Part shown: one piece after another, positions 32,031-42,960 of the stretch
Layout: each line of letters opens with the position of its first letter
Position numbering within the stretch: the first letter of the stretch is position 1
Source: Desmodus rotundus
Taxonomy: Eukaryota; Chordata; Mammalia; Chiroptera; Phyllostomidae
Assembly: GCF_022682495.2 (NCBI RefSeq)
Contig: NC_071391.1
Location: 40,462,498 to 40,526,497 of the forward strand
Length of the DNA: 64,000 nucleotides
Reading direction: 5' to 3'
Translations under genes and position numbers: made by a program
The notes under the pieces: generated by a model
Told to the model about the DNA's origin: nothing
What the model saw: the letters and a program-made list of their open reading frames with translations, nothing else
Database searches by the model: none

Positions 32031-34304
32031 GAGTGAAACGTGACCGATGGTTGTGTTGTTTGTTTCACTGTAAGCCAAGCAGAGTTTCAGAGTTTGTAGT
32101 CTGTTGGGGGGTCGTTCTGCTGAGAGACGTGAGGCGGTATCTCCTTCCTCTATGTCTTGGGCGGATGTCTAGGGTCAGCACAGCAGTCGTAGGTGTCCCC
32201 CAACTAGTACCTAGGTCATAGCTCCTGTACCTCGCTGTGGTAAATAAAAATGTAAACCGGAGGGGGAATCTGGCTGAACCAAAGGCGCCTGTCGGTTGAA
32301 AGGTCCCTCTCTGATGAGTAGTGTATGTCATGTCGTATGGCACTGGGGTAGGGACATGAGTGAGATGGGAGGTGGGCTAAGGGAGAGTGTATACTCGCAG
32401 GCAGAGAGAGCTAGGTATGAAGAGTGGGCAGGTGGTTGGGGCTAAGACAGGAAGCGGCATCATGAAGCTCCAGGCACTTTTTCTTTCCAAGAGACAAGTT
32501 GACTCCCAGCCCCAGGTGAGCTTTGCCCCAGCAGCGACCATGCAGACAGACCGCTCTCAGAAGAGCAGCGGGTTGAGATGAGGAGGTTCTAATCTGTTCC
32601 TAACAAGAATGGGGAGCATGCATAGCCTGGTGCATCTTATCTTCAAGTGTAATTATAAAAGAGATTTCCTTCTCCAAGTGCAAGAAACAGGAACTTTTGC
32701 TGCCAAACTTAGCTGCGTGTTTTAAGTCCCTCAAATCTCCTTTGAGTGCTACCAAAGCTCTCAGCTTTGTTGTTATCTCTTGTTGAAATATAGCCTGGAA
32801 AGGTCATATCAACGGTGCCAATTTATGGGCCTGCCGAACCCAGGGAGGCCTAGGGCAGAATGGGGAGTTCCTGGGAGGAGGTGCTTCACAAATTTTCCCT
32901 TTGAGTGAAGCTGTTTATAATTTAAAGTTCCCTTTGCTTTAAGAGACCAAACTCTGAAGATTAGGGTCAAACAACGTATTTCTTCTGTTTTACTTCTGTA
33001 GGCTCCCCAGGCAGGAGCTCAGACTCCATAGTAGCTCCCTGTCCAATCAGGAGAAGCTTGGCCTTGATACATACAGTATGCCCTGCACTCCCTATTGGAG
33101 GCAAGTTTTCCCGACACAAAGTTGTGGCAGGATCCTGCATCCTATTTAGTTTATTACCTATTTTTGACCTACTGTGTGTTCTGTAGGAGTGATTAAAGAG
33201 GTGAAGACCAGATAGTGTACAAGATACACATGGGGCCTTGTTCTCACATGTGAAGATCTGAGGGTAAGAGGGTCAAGCCCATGTGTGTATATATGTGTCA
33301 CCTGGCAAAACGGGTGCAAATAGGAAAGGTAATGAGAGAACCCGACTGACCGTGCAACTATAGAGAAGTGTGGTACTGGCATGTGAGAGGAAAGTACCTG
33401 GGGCTGCTGAGATGAACTTGGCAACGGCAGGGAACGTGGCTTGCTGTCCGTGACTTGACTGACTGAGCTGGCTTTGGAATTTGGAAAGGGAAGACAGCAC
33501 TGAAGTTCCTTATTTTCTTTGCCTCCTTCTAACCCCCTTTTCACTCAGCCCTTTGGGTTTGGACGTAAATGGAAAGACTGCCAGAGAAGTTGCTGTTTTT
33601 AAAATAGAATGGGTTCCTGTCTCTCTGAGTTTGTCATCACTGCTGCTCAGCAAGCACTGAGTTGCTGCTCCATTGTCTGGGAGAGCCAGCTGTGGGGATG
33701 CCACTGGTAAGGAGCGGGGTGGATTTTGTTGACTGTTGAGTCAATTGCCCAAAAGGAAGTGGCAGGGATCGAGTGAAAAAGACAACAAGAACAACTGGGC
33801 ATTTTTGTTTTATTTCAAACTCATTAAATGGAAATAGAAAAGCTTTTTTTCAATATCAAAACCCCACAACTGTTTGGTCAAACCAGAGGAGTTTCAAAAC
33901 AAAGTCTGCTATCCAGACTATCCTTTTACCTGAAAAACACCCAAGCTCAGATGGCTACATAGCTTTGCTGGAAGGAGTTGAGCCCTGGGAAGCTGCAGAC
34001 ACTAAACGAGAAAACCGTGGCATTGTGTGTATTTTGCCACAAGTGGAAAAATCGGTGAGGGAAAAGCCATGCAGATCGCAGCACCTGTGTAGGCCTCCCA
34101 ACCCCCGAGAGCAGTTCAGGCTTTGCCAGTTGGAGCGTGGAATACTGCGATCTCGCTGTGTCCCCCAGGAGTTTATTTCTCCTCAGCCCTTTCTCTTTTT
34201 AATTGACCATCTTTCCCTGAGATCCAATATTCTACTGCCGCCAGTTAGTTGGAGAAAGAAGGGGTGTGGGGACTACCCGACTGTTTCTCTTGCTTGGAAA
34301 CTGA
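32031..34304. other. Unique-looking sequence, no firm gene
   Basis: The longest open frame, 33773-34336 on the plus strand (187 codons), shows no domain and runs into an L2 fragment at its 3' end, so I regard it as chance. Nothing else is assignable. Confidence 0.35.
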
Positions 34305-34838
34305 ATTTATTTATTCATTCGATCGTATTTTTTTGAGTATCCATTTTGTTCTAGGCACTGTTATAAATGCTAGGGATGTAGAGATAACTGAGACAGCCAA
34401 GTCCTTGTATCACAGAGCTTAAAGTATAGTGGGGAGCAGCCAGTAAACAAGCAAACAAGTCAATGAGGGAGATGAAGATCACGATAGGAGCCCTGAAGGA
34501 AATAATGGTGCCGTGAAAGAGAGTAACAGGAACTTGAGAGCCTTTTCAAAAGAAAACTTAGAGAAGGCCTCTCTGAGAATATTGTTACATTTGAGCTGCA
34601 AGTTCAAGGAAGAGAAGCAGCCTTGAAGGTGCAGCTGTGGGGGAAGTATGCTCCTGGGAGAGGGAGCAGCAGAGGCACAGCCCCTGAGGTCGGAAAGAGC
34701 TTGGCACGTTGGCAGGACATAAGGTCATCATTGTTAGAACACGGGGAGCTCCTGGATGTGGGGTGTAAGGCATTGGCAAAGGCTAGTTCAGGCAGAGCCT
34801 TTTGGCACTGGTAAGGTGTTTGGAGAACCAACACGAAG
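34305..34838 (-). mobile_element. L2 LINE fragment
   Basis: The antisense order is typical: TTTATTTATTCATTC, CATTTTGTTCTAGGCACTGT, GCTAGGGATGTAGAGATAAC, AAGTCCTTGTATCACAGAGC, then the GAGAGGGAGCAGCAGAGGCA and AGAGCTTGGCACGTTGGCAG blocks. Confidence 0.75.
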
Positions 34839-34845
34839 GGTTAGT

Positions 34846-34849
<4 letters not shown>

Positions 34850-34877
<28 letters not shown>

Positions 34878-35065
34878 GTGTTTTTTATTTTTAAAAAGAT
34901 GTATTAATTTTTGAGACAGAGGGTGGGGGGTGAGAAAGAAACACTGATTTGTTGTTTCACTTATGCATTTTTTGGTTGATTCTTGTATGTGCTCTGACTG
35001 GGGATCAAACCTGCAGCCTTGGTGCATCTGGACGATGCTCTCACCAACTGAGCTATTTGAGAGAT
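34850..35065 (-). mobile_element. Ves SINE with CA repeat in its tail
   Basis: The minus strand reads AGCTCAGTTGGTGAGAGCAT, GGTTTGATCCCCAGTCAGAG, ACAAGAATCAACCAAAAAAT and then the tail. In place of a pure A tail there is an imperfect CA array at 34849-34876. TSDs flank the unit: GGTTAGTAAA (34840-34849) and GGTTGGTAAA (35066-35075), 9 of 10 identical. Confidence 0.85.
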
Positions 35066-35075
35066 GGTTGGTAAA

Positions 35076-35289
35076 AGGAGCATATTGAATTTGATTATCT
35101 GAGAAGAATGAAGGATAAAATATGGGCAAATGGAAAAGATCTGGAGTAGTGGTAGACACACAGCTGATTAGTTGAAGGAAATTGAGTAAGTATTCAGTTC
35201 CGCATATTTTTGGGGATCAGGCATGTCATGTGTTTTAAAAATGTCTGTAGATGTTAAGTTAGTGTTGTATCATTAGTAGAATGATTACT
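35076..35289. other. Unique sequence
   Basis: No feature recognised between the SINE and the MIR. Confidence 0.3.
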
Positions 35290-35465
35290 CTGTTCTAGGC
35301 ACTGTGTTATACTAAGCCTTTTCCTTTGCATCATTTTGGTAAATTCTCACAACAACCTGTGAGTGAATTTGTTGATATTCTCATGTCTACAGATGAGGAA
35401 CTCAGAGTGGCCGACACGCTTAAAATCTAAAGCTGAGTCTGTATGACTCCAAAGAATGTGCTTTT
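35290..35465 (-). mobile_element. MIR SINE
   Basis: Antisense MIR: TCTAGGCACTGTGTTATACT, CTCACAACAACCTGTGAGTG, CTACAGATGAGGAACTCAGA. Confidence 0.7.
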
Positions 35466-36547
35466 TGGACACCACCCCTCTGATCTGTATGCCAAGTGTA
35501 CCTCCTCTTAGTTATCTGAAATAGTTAAGGAATCCTTTTTCCTGCATTTTTATCTGTTGTTTACTGCCATGTTCTCCTTTCTATCCATTGGAAGCTGGGA
35601 TGGATTTTGTGGAGTTGGACGAGTTTTTTCCCCCAGCTTTCTCTGAAAGGAGTTCCTGGTTAATATTGAGAACGCCAGTCCTTAATGAAAAACAGGGGAG
35701 GGCTGGTGTGTGTGGCAAGACTTGAAAACAATAGCCTGAACCGCCGCTCTGCCCGGGTGAGACAAGTGATGATCTTTCTCATTAATATGCCACAAGTAGT
35801 TACTAGGTCACAACTTTTCACTGGTTGGAAATTGAACATGGACTCGTTTCTGTGGGTGGATACTTCATTTTCAAGGGACTGATCCTGTTTGGATTCTATA
35901 TATTAAGGGTTAGGATTCTGAAATGAAAATGTGAAGGGTGTTTATAAATGCTCATTCCTCGGTGTTCTTGAGATCTGTGTTCGGCCAAGCCAGCCGGTTT
36001 TGTGAAGGATAGAGCAGAGTGAGACTGAATGGCAGATTTAGCCTAGATTCCTGACACATACAAGAATTTCTTTTATAAGTGAGAGGATTCTCCTTTCCAG
36101 CCTTCCCTATTCCTGTCTGTGTTAGTGAGTACTTTGCTTCTAAAGGAAAAGATAATGTGGTTAGGAAAGATTCCTTAGACAGTGTTTTTTTATCCTTAGC
36201 ACGGATCCACTTGTCAGATGGTAGATGGTCATCCACCAGGAGCAGGTCCATGCAGATGAATTAGGGGATAATGCTGAAAAGATCGGTCACGGTCACATCT
36301 TGAGGGGCTTGAAGCCTCTGTGAATTGGGGGATCATTTTTCTTCTACAAGCACACAAAGAACACAAATAGGATTTGCTTGGTAGACAAGAAACCTATATG
36401 ACCTTTGGAAGATAGAATTGGAGTGGGAGGAAACTTGTCTGTATTATTGGGTGTGACTAAGAGGTGATATTCCAGTCCCTCAAAATTAAGAGACAACCGG
36501 GGTATCTGAGCTCCACGTTGCCGAGCTCTCTGGAGCTGTAGAGTCGT
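35466..36547. other. Unique-looking sequence
   Basis: A splice-signal pair brackets 35637-35756 (acceptor TTTTTTCCCCCAG, donor CCCGG then GTGAGA), but all three frames have stops inside it, so any exon there would be non-coding. No other feature. Confidence 0.3.
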
Positions 36548-36685
36548 GGTTTGCAGACTTGAGCGTGCCCCAAACTCACCTGGGGAGCTTGTTGCCAATC
36601 AGTAGCCCTGAAGTGGGGCCTGAGAATTTGTATTTTTAACAGGCTTCTGAGTGCTGTTGCTGCTGCTGTGGGCTGGGAACCACTG
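36548..36685 (+). mobile_element. MER5A-like hAT-Charlie fossil
   Basis: TCACCTGGGGAGCTTGTTGC, TGGGGCCTGAGAATTTGTAT, TTTTTAACAGGCTTCTGAGT and the end GGGAACCACTG fit MER5A. It is an old non-autonomous element shared among placental mammals. Confidence 0.75.
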
Positions 36686-38147
36686 CTTAAGAAGCTCCAC
36701 AGCTGAGGCTCAAATGAGGCTGTGAGGGCCAGATGCTAATTCGTATGCCTTCTTTCATTAACCTAGAATTTCACATCTGTACCTTAGAATCTCTTGGGTG
36801 GCATACCCTATAACATCAACAGAGCTGCCCTGGTCACAGTAACTCCTCTCACGGTATCCATGTCACTCTCGGAGGAGCTTTCCAGCTATGTGCTTGTCTC
36901 TAAACAGCTGTTTGACTGATCTTTGGAACATGCCCATCTGGGCACTTGATTCTATTAGGACAGGTGACCTGTATGCCAGGATAACCTCCACCCCAGCCTC
37001 TGCCTTTCAGCACAGCCTTATGGGCAGGCTCAGCATAGTGTGTTCTGTTGATTAACCACGTTTGCACAAGACATACCTGGGAGATTACCTCTTTAGCTCC
37101 AGAGTGCAATTTCAAGGGCAAAGTCCATTGTTGGCAGCTAATACACTGAGAACACCTGGAAGAGAGGCTTTCACTTGACTTTCACTGAGCCAGGCCTCAG
37201 CGCCTGTTCCCACAGGAGTCGGGTTTTCTACTTGTCTGCTGCCCAAGCAGGGAACATGGGGCCGCTTCTCCCAGAGCAGCATGGCTCCAGGCACTGCCCC
37301 TTGCAGTTGACTTCAGGTCCTGTGGCTTCAGGTGACGCACTTGAGTCAGCAGATATAAACTGCCCTCTCTCCCTTGACACTCTCACTTCTTAAATCTTTG
37401 TCTGTATGTGCTTCTTTCTCCCCTTGGGGGGAGGATCTTCATTTTTCCTTGGTCAGTGACTCTTAGACTTTCCCCTGGGCCTCTCTCTCCTCTTCCTAAG
37501 CTTCTCATTAGTTCAGTACAATCATAGATTCCTGTGCGAGTGTGGGAAGACACAGTGAAAGTTACCTGGCCTAGCACCGCCCAATCTCTTTCATATCCCT
37601 GCACACACAGAAAATGATCATTTTTGTAAGGCGCACTGGGATAGAAGGCGGAGGCTGCCCGGTGTTGAAGGAGTCACCACGTCTGCACAGCTGGAACCCA
37701 TTCTTGGCATATTGGTTGGGACTGTGATCCAGTCCCAGGTGCCCCAGAAGTCAGAGGTGAGAAAACCGAGCACCCAAGGTGGCACTCAGGACCAGGACTC
37801 AGGACTGTGTGCTTGAACCAGGGCCCGGGGCCCAGGGCCCTTCATTTCTTCTGATTGCTTTGCAAGAACTGTAATGTGTTACAGTTTCAGGTTAGCCAGT
37901 GTGCAGGAAACTGTCTCAGGTGAACTTTTGTTTTAGATTATCTTCCTTTAAAAAAAAAAATAAAACCAATACATTTTTTAAATGTTTACAAAATAGAAAA
38001 ATATATGTCAGGATATGTGTCTCTCCTAGAAATATAATCATTTCTAACAGTTGGGTAACAGTGGATCCTTTTTATACTACAGTAGATTTATATATACATT
38101 TCTTTTATTTTTACAATAAAAAATTATCTTCTAACCAAAAAAATGGG
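36686..38147. other. Unique-looking sequence
   Basis: A weak candidate exon at 37216-37331 has acceptor CCTGTTCCCACAG and donor TTCAG then GTGACG, with one frame open throughout; no domain is recognised. An A-rich stretch lies near 37950-37990. Confidence 0.3.
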
Positions 38148-38825
38148 AAATAAGAAGTGTTGGCAAGGAGGTGGAGAAATTAGAACCCTCATATGTTGCT
38201 GGTGGAAATGTAAATGGCGCAGCTGTGGTGGAACCAAATTCTTCTGGTTCCTCCAAAAGCTAAAACTTGCCACATGGCCTAGCAATTCCACTTATCTATG
38301 TACACACCCAAAATAATTGAAAACAGGGACTCAGATACTTGTATGCCAGTACTGGTTCATCGCAGCGTTATTCTCAGTAGCCAAAAGGTAGAAACAACCC
38401 AAGTGTTTATTCACAGATGAATGAATAAACAAAATGTGGAAGATGCAGTGACTGATTATTCAGCCAGAAGGGATGAAGTTCTGATTCATGCTACCACATG
38501 GATGACCCTTGAAGTTGTTGTGTAAAATGAAATAAGCCAGACGCACAAGGACAAATATTGTGTGATTCTGTTTATATGAAATATCTATACTAGGCAGATT
38601 CATAGAAACAGAAAGTAGATTAGAGGCTACTGGGAGCTTAGGGAGAGAGGAGATGGGGATTATTGCTTAATGGTTATCGGGTTTCTGTTTTGGGGTGATG
38701 AAAAAGTTTTGGAAATAGTGGTAAATGGTTGCACAACAATGTGAATGCCACTGAGTCGTAAACTTAAAAATGCTTAAAATGGCAAAATTTATATATATTT
38801 TACCACATAAAAAAGAAAAAAATGA
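38148..38825 (+). mobile_element. Old L1 3' end
   Basis: ORF2-derived phrases AAGTGTTGGCAAGGAGGTGG, TATGTTGCTGGTGGAAATGT and TGTAAAATGAAATAAGCCAG are followed by a 3' UTR ending in an A-rich tail near 38805-38822. Its divergence is higher than that of the L1 at 2862 or 14439. Confidence 0.8.
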
Positions 38826-38829
38826 TTAT

Positions 38830-39470
38830 ACTCTACTGGAAATTTTTTCACTTGATTATTTACCTAGGGTATTTTTCCATGTCGGTACATTACTTCTAAT
38901 GGCAGCATCGGGCTTCTTCAGGTGGATGATTGCACTTTAATCAAGCTCTATTGATGGACAACTGAGTTGTTTTCCAATTGTTTTAAATAAACAGTGCTAC
39001 AATAAACAGCTCGATGCAGCTGTCTTGCCTAAGTGTTCCAGTGCTTGTATTTCCTTAGGCAAAATTCCTAGAAGGGAAAGAAGATTTGCTGATCAAAGGG
39101 TATTATGCTCATTTAAAATGTTAATGAATATTGCCAAACTGCTTCCCGAGGAAGTTACATCAATTTAGTTTTCATCAACTGTATATAAACCTGCCTGTTT
39201 CCACCACACCCTTGGCAATGTGGGTGTTACTAATCTTTGCCAATCTGATAGGTGAAAAAGGATTAATTATTGTTACTTTATTTAGGATTTCTTTAATTAT
39301 TAGTGAAATTGAATACCCTTTATGCTCACTGGAAGTTGTGGTTATTTTTATGTGAATTTTCTGTTCAAATATTTTGTTTATTTTTGTTTGGTCAGTATTT
39401 TTTCTTGTAGATTTATAAGAACTTTTAGAGTTCTTTGCCTTTGTTTATGCTGTGTATTTGCCTTTCACGT
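38830..39470 (-). mobile_element. Old L1M fragment, antisense
   Basis: CTATTGATGGACAACTGAGT, AAACAGTGCTACAATAAACA, TTCCTAGAAGGGAAAGAAGA and CTTTGCCAATCTGATAGGTG are antisense L1M phrases. It forms the pre-insertion DNA into which the HAL1 jumped. Confidence 0.7.
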
Positions 39471-39484
39471 GCTTTTAAGTTTTT
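39471..39484. repeat. Target-site copy 1 of 3
   Basis: GCTTTTAAGTTTTT. The same 14 bp recur at 41315-41328 and 41467-41480 and bound the HAL1 and the short L1. The TTTT/AA inside is an L1 endonuclease-type site. Confidence 0.85.
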
Positions 39485-39954
39485 TTTTCTTTTTTCTTTT
39501 TTTTTAATATATTTATTGATTATGCTATTACAGTTGTCCCATTTCCCCCCCCCCACTCCACTCCATCCTGCCCACCCCCCTCCCTCCCACATTCCCCCCC
39601 CATAGTTCATGTCCATGGGTCATACTTATAAGTTATTTGGCTTCTACATTTCCTACACTATTTTTACCCTCCCCCTGTCTATTTTCCACCTATCATCTAT
39701 GCTACTTATTCTCTGTACCTTTACCCCCCTCTCCCCTTCCCACTCCCTTATTGACAACCCTCATGTTCTAGTTGTTTGCCTAGTTTGCTCTCGTTTTTGT
39801 TTTATGTGTGGCCGTTAATAACTGTGAGTTTGCTGTCATTTTTACTGTTCCTATTTTTGATCTTCTTTTTCTTAGGTAACTCCCTTTAACATTTCATATA
39901 ATAAGGGCTTGGTGATGATGAGCTTCTTTAACTTGACCTTATCTGAGAAGCACT

Positions 39955-40566
39955 TTATCTCCCTTCCATTCTAAATGATAGCTTTGCTGGATACAGTAAT
40001 CTTGGATGTAGGTCCTTGCGTTTAATCTTGGGTAATGTAATTATGATGTGCCTTGTTGTGTTCCTCCTTGGGTCCAGCTTCTTTGGGACTCTCTGAGCTT
40101 CCTGGACTTCCCGGAAGTCTATTTCCTTTGCCAGATCGGGGAAGTTCTCCATTATTTGTTCAAATAAGTTTTCAATTTTTTGTTCTTCCTCTTCTCCTTC
40201 TGGCACCCCTGTAATTCGGATGTTGGAACGTTTCAAGGTGTCCTGGAGGTTCCTAAGCCTCTCCTCATTTTTCCGAGTTCTTGTTTCTTCATTCTTTTCT
40301 GGTTGGATGTTTGTTTCTTCCTTCTGGTCCATACCATTGATTTGAGTCCCAGTTTCCTTCTCATCACTATTGGTTCCCTGTACATTTTCCTTTGTTTCTC
40401 TTAGCACAGGCTTCATTTTTTCATCTGTTTTTTGAACAGATTCAACCAAGTCTGTGAGCATATTGATAACCAGTGCTTTGAACTGTGCATCCGATAGGTT
40501 GGCTATCTCTTCGTCGCTTAGTTGTATTTTTTCTGGAGCTTTGAAGTGTTCTGTCATTTGGGCCAT
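39955..40566 (-). pseudogene. HAL1 ORF1 protein, internally deleted and frameshifted
   Basis: ATG at 40566-40564 opens a 203-codon frame. The N-terminus (AQMTEHFKAPEKIQ, NLSDAQFKALVINML) precedes a charged coiled-coil-like region to about residue 110, then the RRM part (RSNIRITGVPEGEEE, IENLFEQIMENFP, EAQRVPKK). At about residue 185 LPKIK is joined directly to RKDLHPRLLYPAKLSF, so roughly 55 residues seen in the copy at 1-291 (KERILKAAREK to EVFKVMKG) are missing in frame. A one-base loss near 39965, compared with the copy at about 205, then makes a premature stop after RMEGR. The protein is non-functional, but the event looks fairly recent because the rest of the frame is open. Confidence 0.85.
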
Positions 40567-40585
40567 TTTTTTTTTTTTTTTTTTT
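40567..40585 (-). repeat. A19 tract immediately upstream of HAL1 ORF1 start
   Basis: On the sense (minus) strand 19 consecutive A precede ATGGCCCAAATG directly. The L1/HAL1 copy with its start at 1290 lacks such a tract. Confidence 0.9.
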
Positions 40586-41314
40586 GTCTTGGCGCGTCTG
40601 TTACTTTAAGGGGCGGAGCCTTAGGTGTTCACCGGGGCGGGGTAATGCTGGTCGCTGTGCTGTATGTGGGGGAGGGGCCGAGAGGGGGCAATGGAGCCCA
40701 CCTCACTGTCCTCCAGATTTCAATCTTTCACTCCGATACCCACAATCAAACTGGGCCACTCTGGTGCTGGTTCCCGAGTAAGTGGGCCTGTGCACACTCT
40801 AGGCCCCTGTGGGTCTCTCCAACAACCTCTCCTGTGAGGCTGGGAGTCTCTCCTGCTGCCGCCCCAACCCCCAGGGGCGCTTTCAATCAGAGGTTTCAGG
40901 CTTTATTTCCCCGAGCTGGAGCCCTGGGTTGCACGGTCTGCTTCACTGCCCGCCGTTCGTCAGGTTTATCTGTGGGCGAATGTGGTGCCGCAGGGTGCTA
41001 CCCGCCACTCTGCCTGCCCCACTCTCCGCCACTCTGAGTCCGGCCCTCTGGGTTTATCTGTGCAAATGTGGGGCCTCAGGGTCTGCTAGTGCTCGGACTG
41101 CCTGCGCCATTTGTCCCACACTCCGCCAGTCTCAGTCCCGCCACAGCCACGTGAGTCCTCTCCACCCCGGTGCCCGTCTCCGCCCCTCCTACCAGTCTGG
41201 ATGTGTTTATTTTCTATTTCCTTGGTGTCGGTCCCCCTTGTTGTTCTATTCTCTGTCAGTTCTGGTTGTGCGAGGAGGCGCAGTGTGTCTACCTACGCGG
41301 CCATCTTGGTTCCC

Positions 41315-41328
41315 GCTTTTAAGTTTTT
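41315..41328. repeat. Target-site copy 2 of 3
   Basis: GCTTTTAAGTTTTT, shared boundary between the HAL1 5' end and the tail of the short L1. Confidence 0.85.
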
Positions 41329-41332
41329 TTTT

Positions 41333-41375
<43 letters not shown>

Positions 41376-41466
41376 TTGTTATTCAATTACAGTTGTATGC
41401 CTTTTCTCCCCATCCCTCCACCCCACCCCAGCTGAACCCACCTCCCTCCCCCCTCTCCACCCTCCC
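41329..41466 (-). mobile_element. 5'-truncated L1 3' end, 138 bp
   Basis: The minus strand reads a G-rich 3' UTR (GGAGGGTGGAGAGGGGGGAG), then ACAACTGTAATTGAATAACA, then an AAAT-expanded tail. It is bounded by target-site copies 2 and 3. The TTTA array at about 41337-41378 is its tail. Confidence 0.85.
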
Positions 41467-41480
41467 GCTTTTAAGTTTTT
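41467..41480. repeat. Target-site copy 3 of 3
   Basis: GCTTTTAAGTTTTT followed by unique sequence ATGTAGGCAAATAG. Confidence 0.85.
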
Positions 41481-42564
41481 ATGTAGGCAAATAGATGATA
41501 TTGAATGTCATCGCTTCCGCCCATGGCTTTTGAGTTGGATTTTATGTCATACTTTGAAAAATTTTCTTCACTCATCAGAATTATAGAAATAGTTCATGTT
41601 TTTTTATGATTTCAATTTTTACACTTAAACTGTGAGTTTGTAATTGATAAAAACTCAAAATAACCTTTTTCTTTGTAATTTGCTTTTCACATAAAATTTG
41701 TAAACTTGTCCACTTTAGTGCTTTTAGTGAGGGAGGCTATCTATATTCAAATTCATGCTGTACTTCTTATTTAGTATGTACCATAACCATTAAAAACATT
41801 TTCTTCAGCATTTTATAAACTCAGTGTACAAAAAAATTCTTCAGAGAGAGTCATATCAGGAAATTGCGCCCCTGTCTTCCGATTTCCAAGCCTGTTTCTT
41901 GTTTGTTTTCTGTTATTCTTACACAGCACAGCCTGGCTCCTTTTCGTCGTGTTTGGGGATAGTCGTATGACTCCACTTCTGAAAGACTGCACTTGACCCC
42001 GTAGACCTGTACATTGTGGCACACTAGGCCCAGATACTGCGGTGGGAGCCGGAGGCAATTGCATGTTGAAGATGCATGGTTTGTGCTGAGGAGATAGACG
42101 CAAGGGCCCAAGTCCGAGGGGATGTAAGACCCAGGAAGGTGAGATTCTGTGGAAGGGAAACGTCAGGAAGAAGTGATAAAAAAATTTCTTAACCTGTTTA
42201 GAAGATAGATTAAGGAAGATTTTTGAGAGACAAAAGAGAAGAGAGAAAAATGTTCATTGAGGACTCACTTATGTCCTGGATACTGAACTAATAGATTCCA
42301 CTTAGTTGTATTTAAAAAGTCAGTGTTTAGTGCTCGGTTAACAACCTAGGGTTGCTGCTCCTAAGGGTTGTGATCCTGGAAAAGAAAGCCTTATTCAGGG
42401 GTCAAGTTAAGTACAGTCCTGGGGGCCGAAGTTAGAGTTTGAGAGACCGCGGAAAGTAGCATTGACCCAACATCATTCCTGTCCCTGTCAGCCAGTGGAG
42501 ACCAAAATGTTTTTAGTAGAAATGAGCTAAATAAGGAAGCAGAAGGAGAACGTACTTCAGATCA
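41481..42564. other. Unique-looking sequence
   Basis: No gene or recognisable repeat. Two overlapping minus-strand frames at 41813-42111 have no domain. Confidence 0.35.
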
Positions 42565-42960
42565 GCAAACATTCATTAGGCCCCTTGTAGGACCAGCTGC
42601 ATAGAGACATACAATCCCTACCCTTAAAGAATCTAATATTTGAATGGACAAGACATTCAAAAGGCGAGTACACGCAGTGTGACTTATGCTGCCGTACATG
42701 TGGCACTGGGAGGAAAGGATTAATTCAGTCACTGGTGGGAAGACAGTGAGGAAGATGAAGATGAGGGCAAGGCTTCACAGAGGACACGATTCAGATTTTG
42801 CAAAAGGCATAGATTTTTTTTTAAGTTTGTACCTTTTGACCACTATGAATAGTTGGTTTTTGAGTGAGCAAGGCAAGGAGGGGCCTTCCAGGTGGAGGGA
42901 TTAGCTTGTGCAGGGGAAGGAGTGAGGCAGTGCACAGAGGTGGGTGCGCCACTGCCCGCT
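42565..42960 (-). mobile_element. L2-like fragment
   Basis: GCAAACATTCATTAGGCCCC, CTACCCTTAAAGAATCTAAT and GGAGGGGCCTTCCAGGTGGA follow the antisense L2 order but are strongly diverged. Confidence 0.4.

Larger units (their letters stand above)
39485..41314 (-). mobile_element. Near-complete HAL1-type element (5' UTR, ORF1, 3' UTR, no ORF2)
   Basis: On the minus strand the element starts at 41314 with GGGAACCAAGATGGCCGCGT, has a GC-rich 5' UTR of about 730 nt (41314-40586), a 19-nt A tract, ORF1 from 40566, and a 3' UTR that ends ACAACTGTAATAGCATAATC and an A-rich tail at about 39485-39530. There is no ORF2. It is flanked by identical 14-bp target sequences. It must have used L1 ORF2p in trans. 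The 3' half is closely related to the element at 1-710. Confidence 0.88.

Noticed and set aside
33773..34336. 187-codon plus-strand ORF as a gene
   Set aside because: No recognised domain or exon context, and its 3' end runs into an antisense L2. A few frames of this length are expected by chance in 64 kb.
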